Positions 40,745-47,137 of a stretch of 47,137 nucleotides of DNA are shown here, piece by piece. A program made the translations under genes and the position numbers. Where the stretch lies: assembly GCA_012728855.1 (NCBI GenBank), contig JAAYEH010000608.1, forward strand, positions 1-47,137, in the 5' to 3' direction. Every line of letters begins with the position of its first letter. Position 1 is the first letter of the stretch. Origin of the DNA: Rhodopirellula sp. (lineage in GTDB: Bacteria; Planctomycetota; Planctomycetia; Pirellulales; Thermoguttaceae). The notes below the pieces were generated by a model. The model was not told the origin of the DNA. It was given only the letters and a program-made list of their open reading frames with translations, and did not search any database.

Positions 40745-42994
40745 ATGCCCTCTCTTGAGCAATCTGCGCTTTCCGTTGCTTTGATCGGTAATCCCAACAC
40801 CGGCAAATCAACTCTCTTCGGCGCCATGGTCGGCCTTCATCAACGGGTGGGCAATTACCCGGGGGTGACGGTCGAGAAGAGAACCGGGCAGACGCAGTGC
40901 GAGGGACGACGCTTCGAGGTGGTGGATCTGCCGGGGCTCTACAGTTTGGCGCCGCGGTCCCGCGACGAGATGGTGGCAGTCGATGTCCTGTTGGGCCGGC
41001 AGGCCGACGCGGCGCCGGTCGCCGCCGTAGTTTCCATCATCGACGCCAGCAACCTGCGGCGAAACCTGTACCTGCTCAGTCAGGTGCTCGAACTCCGCCT
41101 GCCGACGGTAGTCGCGCTGAATATGCTCGACGTGGCGGAATCCCGCGGTGTGCGCGTCGACGTTAAACGTCTGGAGAAGCAGTTGGGCGTTCCGGTGGTG
41201 CCGATGCAGGCGCATCGTCGGGTCGGCATCGCGGAGCTGAAGGCGGCGCTGGCTGCCGCCGTGGGCCGGAAGCCGGCCGAGACGGCAAGCCCGCTGCCCG
41301 CCGCGATTGAGGAGGAGGTCTCGCGACTCGAGTCGGTGCTGGCCGCGGATTCCGGCGGCACACTGCCGAAGCGGCTGCCGCGGTACTTGATCCAAAGGCT
41401 TGTGCTCGACGTCGGCGGCTATCTTGAAGACCTGCTCCTGCCGCCGGGAAACGGGGAGGTTCGCGAGGAACTGCAGCGGGCGCGGACACGGCTTGTCGCC
41501 GCCGGACATGCAGTGCCGGGCGTGGAGACCGAGGCACGCTACGGATGGGTCGACCGCGTGCTCCAGGGGGTGGCCACCGAACCCGAGCAATACCGGACCA
41601 CTTCCAGCGACCGTATCGACGGAGTGTTGACGCACCGGCTTTGGGGGACTTTGATTTTCGCCGTGGTGATGGTCGTGATTTTCCAGTCGGTCTTTTCGTG
41701 GTCTGAGCCGCTGATGGCCTGGATCGAGCGGACCGTGGCCGCGGGCGGGACGCTCGTCGAAGCCCGCATGACCGAAGGAGCGCTGCGAAGCCTGCTGGTG
41801 GACGGGGTGATTGGCGGAGTCGGGGGAGTGCTCGTATTCCTGCCGCAGATTATGATCCTCTTTCTGTTCATTGCCGTTTTGGAGGACTGCGGCTACATGG
41901 CCCGCGCCGCCTACTTGATGGATCGGCTCATGTCGCGCGTGGGTTTGAGCGGCAAATCGTTTATTCCGATGCTCTCTTCGTTCGCTTGCGCGATTCCGGG
42001 GATCATGGCGGCGCGGGTGATCGAGGACGAACGCGACCGGCTGACGACCATCCTCGTGGCGCCGCTGATGACCTGCTCGGCGCGGCTGCCGATCTACGCG
42101 CTATTGATCGCGGCCTTCATCCCGGCCCAGACCTATCTCGGCGGGTTGTTGGGGCTGCGAGGCCTGACGTTGTCGGCCCTCTATCTTCTGGGGATTGCCA
42201 CGGCGATCCTGGCCGCGCTGGTCTTAAAACGAAGTCTGTTGCGGGGGACGACGCCGCCGTTCGTGATGGAGCTGCCGAGTTACAAATGGCCGTCGCCCCG
42301 GACCATCCTCTATCGCGTCGTCGAAAGAGCCTTGGCCTTCCTCCGCTGCGCCGGGACGATGATTCTGGCCGTGTCGATCTTGATTTGGGCGGCGATCTAC
42401 TACCCGCACGACGAGTCGGCGGTCGAAGGGCCGTTTCGCCCGCAACAGCAGCGAATCGAGGCGGAACTCGACTCACTGGACGAAGGTCATCCCCGCCGCG
42501 CGGAACTGCTGGCGCGGCTAAACCAGATCGAACGCGAGATCGCCGGTGAATATCAGCGACAGAGCTTTCTGGGGCGAATCGGTCGGACGATCGAACCGGT
42601 TTTTCTGCCGATGGGCTGGGACTGGAGAATCGGTTCCGCCGTGATCGCGTCGTTCCCGGCCCGCGAGATCGTCGTCGCGACACTGAACGTGATCTTCGAT
42701 CTGGGGGAAAACCCGGAACCGTCCGCCGACGAGAACTTTGCCGAACTGGGCGACAAATTGCGCCGCTCGACCTGGGAGGAAACCGATCGGCCGCTGTTCA
42801 ACATTCCGGTGGCGCTGTCGATCATGGTCTTCTTCGCGCTCTGCGCCCAGTGCGCCGCGACGCTCGCCGTCATCCGGCGCGAGACGAACAGTTGGCGCTG
42901 GCCTGCTTTCACGTTCGCCTATATGACCACGTTGGCTTACCTCGGCGCCGTGGCGACGTATCAGATCGGCATGTGGGTCGGCCGCTTCGGTTGA
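40745..42994 (+). CDS. feoB: Ferrous iron transport protein B
   Basis: The 749-residue membrane Fe2+ transporter. The cytoplasmic G domain has G1 IGNPNTGKST (residues 14-23), G2 region NYPGVTVEKRTG, G3 VVDLPGLYSL and G4 ALNMLD; a helical domain follows to about residue 280. The membrane part begins near residue 300 and contains the two Gate-type repeats: GGVLVFLPQIMILFLF, ARAAYLMDRLM, KSFIPMLSSFACAIPGIMAAR and later MGWDWRIGSAVIASFPAREIVVATL. Between them, about residues 560-620, is a charged cytoplasmic segment (EAELDSLDEGHPRRAELL), which is present in many FeoB proteins. It has no fused FeoA or FeoC domain. It follows feoA by 57 bases and probably shares the Fur-regulated promoter. Confidence 0.96.
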   Translation: MPSLEQSALSVALIGNPNTGKSTLFGAMVGLHQRVGNYPGVTVEKRTGQTQCEGRRFEVVDLPGLYSLAPRSRDEMVAVDVLLGRQADAAPVAAVVSIIDASNLRRNLYLLSQVLELRLPTVVALNMLDVAESRGVRVDVKRLEKQLGVPVVPMQAHRRVGIAELKAALAAAVGRKPAETASPLPAAIEEEVSRLESVLAADSGGTLPKRLPRYLIQRLVLDVGGYLEDLLLPPGNGEVREELQRARTRLVAAGHAVPGVETEARYGWVDRVLQGVATEPEQYRTTSSDRIDGVLTHRLWGTLIFAVVMVVIFQSVFSWSEPLMAWIERTVAAGGTLVEARMTEGALRSLLVDGVIGGVGGVLVFLPQIMILFLFIAVLEDCGYMARAAYLMDRLMSRVGLSGKSFIPMLSSFACAIPGIMAARVIEDERDRLTTILVAPLMTCSARLPIYALLIAAFIPAQTYLGGLLGLRGLTLSALYLLGIATAILAALVLKRSLLRGTTPPFVMELPSYKWPSPRTILYRVVERALAFLRCAGTMILAVSILIWAAIYYPHDESAVEGPFRPQQQRIEAELDSLDEGHPRRAELLARLNQIEREIAGEYQRQSFLGRIGRTIEPVFLPMGWDWRIGSAVIASFPAREIVVATLNVIFDLGENPEPSADENFAELGDKLRRSTWEETDRPLFNIPVALSIMVFFALCAQCAATLAVIRRETNSWRWPAFTFAYMTTLAYLGAVATYQIGMWVGRFG

Positions 42995-43101
42995 TTTCGT
43001 TGCGAGTGAGCGAAGCGGGTTGCGGCCGGAGGCCGTGTGCGGTCATACTGGCGGGTGAATCTCAGATCCTCTTAAGACAAGCCAACACGAGCACGGCGGC
43101 A

Positions 43102-43881
43102 ATGGAAGCGATCCACGGAAACGTTTACGACTATCCGAAGTACTACGACGTCTTGTTTGGCGCCGACTGGAAGGCGGAGTACGACTTTCTGCTCGACTGT
43201 TTTCGTGTGCATTGCCGTCGGCAGGTCCGCCGGCTCTTCGAGCCGGCTTGCGGGACGGGGCGTCTGCTGGTGAAGTTCGCCGGGGCGGGCTACCAGACGG
43301 CCGGCAACGACTTGAATCCCAAAGCGGTGGATTACTGCAATCGGCGTCTGGTTCGACACGGCTTCCCCCCGTCGGCAAACGTCGGCGACATGGCCGATTT
43401 TCGCCTTGCTGGCAAGGTCGACGCGGCGTTCAACACGATCAACAGTTTTCGTCACTTGCAGACCGAGTCCGAAGCAGAAGGGCACTTGCGCTGCGTCGCG
43501 CACGCCTTGGCAAAGGGGGGGATCTATGTTCTCGGGCTCCACTTGACCCCGGCACGCAAGCCGCTTTGTGATGAGGAGTCGTGGTCCGCCCGACGCGGCC
43601 ATCTGGTGGTCAACTCGCGGATGTGGAGCATCGCCATTGACAAGCGGCGACGAAAAGAGCGCGTCGGTTTCCAGTTCGATATTTATACCCCCACGCGACA
43701 ATTTCGGCTCGACGACGAGTTGCTCTTTCGCACCTACAGCGCTGCGCAAATCCGCAGCCTGCTGAGCCGCATTGCCGAACTGGAGCACGTGGCAACGTAC
43801 GATTTCGGCTATCGAATCGATGAACCGACTCGGGTCGGACCGGCAACGGAAGACGCCGTTTTCGTCCTTCGCAAGCGCTGA
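43102..43881 (+). CDS. SAM-dependent class I methyltransferase
   Basis: A 259-residue methyltransferase. The N-terminus GNVYDYPKYYDVLFG leads to motif I RLFEPACGTGRLLVKFAGAGY (SAM-binding glycines) near residue 47, the acidic end of strand 2 at GNDLNPKAV, motif II in VGDMADFRL, and VDAAFNTINSFRHL as motif IV. The rest is a substrate domain with repeated beta strands. The substrate is unknown; small-molecule type by overall shape. I chose ATG 43102 because the family sequence starts there; the frame is open upstream into the feoB end but not family-like. The next gene on the plus strand is distant, so it is probably monocistronic or follows feoB. Confidence 0.85.
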   Translation: MEAIHGNVYDYPKYYDVLFGADWKAEYDFLLDCFRVHCRRQVRRLFEPACGTGRLLVKFAGAGYQTAGNDLNPKAVDYCNRRLVRHGFPPSANVGDMADFRLAGKVDAAFNTINSFRHLQTESEAEGHLRCVAHALAKGGIYVLGLHLTPARKPLCDEESWSARRGHLVVNSRMWSIAIDKRRRKERVGFQFDIYTPTRQFRLDDELLFRTYSAAQIRSLLSRIAELEHVATYDFGYRIDEPTRVGPATEDAVFVLRKR

Positions 43882-43915
43882 GACAACAGCGTTCCACCGC
43901 GAAGTCCATGCTGGA

Positions 43916-43932
43916 AAACCCCGTTGGGGTTT
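43916..43932. repeat. Short hairpin similar to the repeats at 302-412
   Basis: AAACCCC at 43916-43922 pairs with GGGGTTT at 43926-43932 around GTT. GGAAAACCCCGT is shared with the unit at 394-412. It follows the methyltransferase gene. No T-tract of note. Confidence 0.45.
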
Positions 43933-44060
43933 GGTCGGTTATACTGTCTCCACGCCCCGGGGTGCGCTGCGCGACCCCGGGCTTTGTTGTTCAACGCCTT
44001 CGGCGTTGGGCGGGTCTTTCGCGTCTCTGCCGTGCCTTTTTTCTTGCCGAAGCGTCCGGA

Positions 44061-44591
44061 CTACACGGCGGAATCCGCGGGCAGCCGTCGTCGCTTCGAC
44101 TTCGGCACGAAAACCGAGCTGACCATAATCAGCAAACCGGCGACGAAAACGCTTAACGCAACCGCCAGCCACTGGCGATTGGTCTGCGCCAGTCTTTCGT
44201 AGAAAGCTTCTGCGGGGAAAGGGCGTCTCTCGATACCCGTGCGAAGATCCTGCCAGATCTGCCATGTCTGGCCGACCGTCAGCTCATCGAGCGGGGCTTG
44301 CGTGGGAACAACTTGCTCCCGAGTGGGAAGGCGCCAAAACAGATAGGCGGCCAAGGCCAGCGCGGGCAAAGCAATGAGGGCGCCGACCAACAGGAGCCTC
44401 TGTCGCAAGCCCCAGCGACGCGAAGGCGGCGCCGTCGCGGCTTGCTCAGCCCGACGCAAGGAGGACATTCGCATCAGGGTGGGCACTTCTTGTTCTGCGC
44501 CGCAGGAGCAGCGAATCGTCTGACCGGCCTGACCGGTTTCCACGGTGATTTCCCGGCCGCACGAGCAGGGTAAGAGATAGCGGGCTTTCAT
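44061..44591 (-). CDS. Small membrane protein with a zinc-ribbon-like N-terminus
   Basis: A 176-residue protein. The N-terminus MKARYLLPCSCGREITVETG, then TIRCSCGAEQEVPTL, has two Cys-x-Cys pairs 20 residues apart, as in short zinc ribbons. Two hydrophobic helices follow (LLLVGALIALPALALAAYLF near residue 75 and WLAVALSVFVAGLLIMVSS near residue 145), separated by a region rich in Gln, Glu and Arg. It is not a named family to me; proteins of this kind are common in planctomycetes. I chose ATG 44591: GAGGAAATC precedes it, while a longer frame upstream is low-complexity. It stands alone between the methyltransferase and sigma factor genes. Confidence 0.65.
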   Translation of the reverse strand: MKARYLLPCSCGREITVETGQAGQTIRCSCGAEQEVPTLMRMSSLRRAEQAATAPPSRRWGLRQRLLLVGALIALPALALAAYLFWRLPTREQVVPTQAPLDELTVGQTWQIWQDLRTGIERRPFPAEAFYERLAQTNRQWLAVALSVFVAGLLIMVSSVFVPKSKRRRLPADSAV

Positions 44592-45399
44592 GATTTCCTC
44601 ACTGCGTTTGGCCGGCGAGTTTATGGAACGGATTGTTTTATTTTGTTGATGAGCCGCAGGGCCAGCCGCCCACACGGCGGTTCAACGAGGCCGGTTTGGC
44701 GAAATACGGCTCAAATGGTGGGGGTGTCTTTACCTATTTTACTGCTAATCGCTAAACTGCTGCAAGGCGATTTCACCGTCGGAGGGGGATCGAGACAAAA
44801 TGTTGGCAATTTCGGCAACGAGACTATGGACCCGGGTTTCGGCATGACTAGAATAAATTGACCGGCCCTCGCTTGAACCTTGCCTCGGCTAGAGGCGTGC
44901 GGGTGAAAAAGCTTCATGCTGCCCGCCATCCCATGGTAGCGAGGGGGACGGCCGTTTGCGGTGTCCGTTGCTAGCGCTCTAGCTGTCTGAAGATCCCGGC
45001 TCCGAGGGCATGGTGTTCGATGACGTTTTGCCGTCTTGTTCCAAGGCAGACGCCCCATCGATTTCGTCCCGGAATAGTTGTTGGTCCAGACCTTGGTAAA
45101 GCAGGAAATTGAGGCGGTCTGCGCGGTGGCTGCCAGCCTCACGCAGGTAGAATTCTTTAACAAATGTTGTTGGGTTCCGCCGGCGCGGTGAATCGGTGGT
45201 AGAATAAACGTGGCCTGCCGCAGCCACAGCGAGGGCGTAGGGCCGTAGTGGGGGAAGAAGCATCGTCAACCATCACGTGGTATTGTGCAGGCGGCTCACC
45301 CCGTATTACGCCGCTGTCACACGAGTTGGTTCGCGACCACAGCACACATTCCCTCCCGAACTTGGGTGAACGTACCGGAAACACTTCAGGAGTGTTGCA
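44592..45399. other. Long divergent intergenic region before the sigma factor gene
   Basis: This 808-base stretch lacks a gene I can support. A minus-strand frame at 44979-45269 ends FYLREAGSHRADRLNFL, QGLDQQLFRDEIDGAS, which could be a small real protein but has no clear start or family. An 808-base leader is long for a primary sigma factor gene, and the promoter is likely in its last third. A ribosome site CAGGAG at 45387-45392 belongs to the sigma gene. Confidence 0.4.
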
Positions 45400-46983
45400 T
45401 TGTACGACGCAGAAATACTGATGGTCGAATTGGAAGACGAGGCGACTTCCCATTCGGTGGACGAGTTGGACCTGGTAGAAAAAGCGGAGGAACTCGATCT
45501 TGATGCGGAATTAGACGATGAGGACGACGGCGTCGACCTCGAGGACGGCGAGTTGTGCGAAAACGACGAGGATTTGTTGTCCGCGGAGGATGCGGAATCA
45601 TGGTCGGACGACCCCGTCCGCATGTATCTGACTCAGATGGGTGAGATCCCCTTGCTCACTCGCCAGCAGGAGATTGCTCTGGCCAAGCAGATCGAAGTGA
45701 CGCGGGCGAGGTTCCGTCGCAAGGCGATTGAGTGCGACTACGTGATGCAGCAGGTGGTGCGTGTTCTCCGCCGCGTGCATGACGGTGACCTGCCTTTCGA
45801 CCGGACGGTGCAGGTTTCGGTGACGGATCGGCTGGAAAAGGACCAGATCCTCGGCCGTCTGCCTCACAATCTCAAGACGCTCAACGTCCTGCTCAAACGC
45901 AACCGTCGCGACTACTCGATCAGCACGAGCAAGTCGCGACCGATGGGGCAGCGACGGGCGGCCTGGCGCCGCTTGGGGCGCAGTCGCCGCCGCGCCGTCC
46001 GTCTGGTGGAGGAACTCGGTCTGCGAACGCAGCGGATCGAGCCCATGATCAAGACCCTGGAGGACTTCAGCCGACGGATCGACGAGTTGAAGGCCCGTAT
46101 TGTCGCCCACCGAGCCGCGCGCGGCCCGGCCAAAGAGCGCGAGCCCTGGTTGATGGAGTACCGCAATATCCTCCGCGCCACTCAGGAAACCCCCACCAGC
46201 CTTCGCAACCGCGTTCGCCATCTCAAGGCGACGTATAGCTGCTACCAGGAAGCCAAGCGGGGGCTTTCCGAGGGCAACCTGCGGCTGGTGGTCTCGATCG
46301 CCAAGAAGTATCGCAACCGCGGACTCAGTTTCCTCGACCTGATCCAGGAGGGGAATGCCGGACTGATGCGTGCGGTCGACAAGTTTGAGTACCGCCGCGG
46401 TTTCAAGTTCTGCACCTATGCGACGTGGTGGATCCGACAGGCGATCACCCGCGCCGTGGCCGACCAAAGCCGCACGATTCGCATCCCGGTACACATGGTC
46501 GAGACCATGTCGCGAGTGCGAAACGTCTCCCGTCAGCTTCTTCAGCAGTTGGGTCGCGAACCGACCATGGAGGAGACGGCCAACGCCAGCGAGACCTGCA
46601 TCGACGAGACCCGCCGTGTGATGGCGATGAGTCGCTATCCGATCAGTCTCGACCGGCCGGTCGGCAATAGCGAGGACAGCCATTTCGGCGACCTGCTGCC
46701 GGACGGCACCGCCGCGAATCCCTCGATCGGCGCTGCCCAGGAAATGCTCCGCCGCCGCATCAGCAAGGTGCTGAAGACGCTGAGCTACCGCGAACGCGAG
46801 ATCATCAAGCTCCGCTACGGCCTGCAAGATGGGTACACCTACACGTTGGAAGAGGTCGGCCGGATCTTCAAGGTCACCCGGGAACGGGTCCGTCAGATCG
46901 AGGCCAAGGCGGTTCGTAAGCTGCAACACCCGGTTCGTAGCCAGCATCTGTCCGGATTTTTGCAAACTGCTTCTAGCGAATAA
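45400..46983 (+). CDS. rpoD: Primary RNA polymerase sigma factor
   Basis: The 527-residue housekeeping sigma-70 factor. Region 1.1 is replaced by a short, very acidic stretch (about residues 10-70, with many Glu/Asp pairs). Region 1.2 is DDPVRMYLTQMGEIPLLTR. A ~190-residue non-conserved, Arg-rich segment follows, then regions 2.1-2.4 (NLRLVVSIAKKYRNRGLSFL, FKFCTYATWWIRQAI, TRAVADQSRTIRIPVHM), region 3 (VSRQLLQQLGREPTMEE) and region 4 with the helix-turn-helix TYTLEEVGRIFKVTRERVRQ. It starts with TTG 45400, seven bases after AGGAG; an ATG at 45421 is the alternative. An intrinsic terminator follows at 47021. Confidence 0.95.
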   Translation: MYDAEILMVELEDEATSHSVDELDLVEKAEELDLDAELDDEDDGVDLEDGELCENDEDLLSAEDAESWSDDPVRMYLTQMGEIPLLTRQQEIALAKQIEVTRARFRRKAIECDYVMQQVVRVLRRVHDGDLPFDRTVQVSVTDRLEKDQILGRLPHNLKTLNVLLKRNRRDYSISTSKSRPMGQRRAAWRRLGRSRRRAVRLVEELGLRTQRIEPMIKTLEDFSRRIDELKARIVAHRAARGPAKEREPWLMEYRNILRATQETPTSLRNRVRHLKATYSCYQEAKRGLSEGNLRLVVSIAKKYRNRGLSFLDLIQEGNAGLMRAVDKFEYRRGFKFCTYATWWIRQAITRAVADQSRTIRIPVHMVETMSRVRNVSRQLLQQLGREPTMEETANASETCIDETRRVMAMSRYPISLDRPVGNSEDSHFGDLLPDGTAANPSIGAAQEMLRRRISKVLKTLSYREREIIKLRYGLQDGYTYTLEEVGRIFKVTRERVRQIEAKAVRKLQHPVRSQHLSGFLQTASSE

Positions 46984-47020
46984 TCTTTTCAGCAGCAGGC
47001 AAGCGAGCTGAAACCCGGAA

Positions 47021-47055
47021 AGCACGGGGGCCAGAAACGGCCCCCGTGCTTTTTT
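47021..47055 (+). terminator. Strong intrinsic terminator of the sigma factor gene
   Basis: A perfect 12-base stem (AGCACGGGGGCC at 47021-47032 and its complement at 47039-47050) with a six-base loop is followed at once by five T. It stands 38 bases after the rpoD stop and is a textbook Rho-independent terminator. Confidence 0.95.
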
Positions 47056-47137
47056 ATGGGACGAGACGAGTAAAATAGAGGGGGACCCGAGGGCTTGAAC
47101 CCTGTGCTTGAACCAAGGGGGCTGGTACATTAATCAA

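Noticed and set aside
40745..42994. A frameshift or fusion in feoB
   Set aside because: The charged segment near residues 560-620 looked inserted, but similar segments occur between the membrane halves of other FeoB proteins, and the frame is continuous.
45598..47130. A 510-codon minus-strand frame opposite the sigma factor gene
   Set aside because: Antisense to highly conserved sigma regions; composition is of a shadow frame.
47074..47137. A tRNA 3' half on the minus strand (a GGTTCAAGCCC-like T-loop and GGTCCCC end)
   Set aside because: Only about 58 bases remain before the window ends. The stem has a mismatch, no anticodon arm can be drawn, and GGTTCAAGC is itself duplicated there. It may be a tRNA cut off by the window edge, but I cannot support it.

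Overview
This 47 kb window is GC-rich, densely coded bacterial chromosome. Its gene content suggests a planctomycete, probably of the Pirellulales type: Tat-exported Gfo/Idh/MocA and FAD oxidoreductases, large secreted carbohydrate-active-like proteins, tetrahydromethanopterin-type C1 genes in a bacterium, and many interspersed palindromes. The lineage is an inference from gene content; no rRNA gene is present to confirm it.

Layout. 1-1267: no convincing gene, several hairpins. 1268-3987: overlapping MATE and AEC transporter genes (+). About 3990-4616: two small overlapping minus-strand genes, the downstream one apparently cut off at its 3' end. 4856-7782: Tat-exported Gfo/Idh/MocA protein, then a translationally coupled DUF447 and beta-RFAP synthase pair (methanopterin cofactor biosynthesis). 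7804-8421: hypA and a Trm112-like gene (-). 8881-10476: secreted beta-propeller-like protein. 10564-15294: etfB, etfA, acyl-CoA dehydrogenase, fabI (-), a fatty-acid/electron-transfer block. 15631-16638: bioB. 16694-20111: three-gene operon (-) of Gfo/Idh oxidoreductase, CtBP-like D-2-hydroxyacid dehydrogenase and class III aminotransferase. 20270-30717: accessory stretch with a hypothetical gene, an antitoxin-like gene with a frameshifted toxin, a 1178-residue secreted protein, a gutted REP-associated transposase, a DUF2442/DUF4160 pair, another secreted protein, a Uma2 fragment and a GNAT gene. 30960-34871: nucleotidyltransferase-HD protein, DUF2007 protein, Tat FAD oxidoreductase, glutathione peroxidase. 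35277-40105: a YhaO/YhaN (SbcD/SbcC-like) pair whose ATPase ends in an extreme acidic tail. 40325-42994: feoA-feoB behind a predicted Fur-controlled promoter. 43102-44591: methyltransferase and a small membrane protein. 45400-46983: the primary sigma factor, with a strong terminator after it.

The most unusual signal is not a protein. Four intergenic elements (11360-11450, 30730-30852, 32443-32529, 34993-35092), plus one decayed copy near 27065, share a core of GGGGAC, an unpaired A, then GG(C/T) facing (G/A)CC, an unpaired A, then GTCCCC. The flanking arms differ completely between copies, yet each arm is perfectly complementary to its own partner. Three copies carry a second A/A mismatch at the same place. 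Such conserved mismatched hairpins are what REP-type elements look like, and a dead REP-associated transposase lies in the same window. A second family (1032-1137, 15496-15617, 32371-32421) has self-complementary ends with mutually complementary loops. Several further perfect palindromes with 29-33 bp arms have no visible relatives here.
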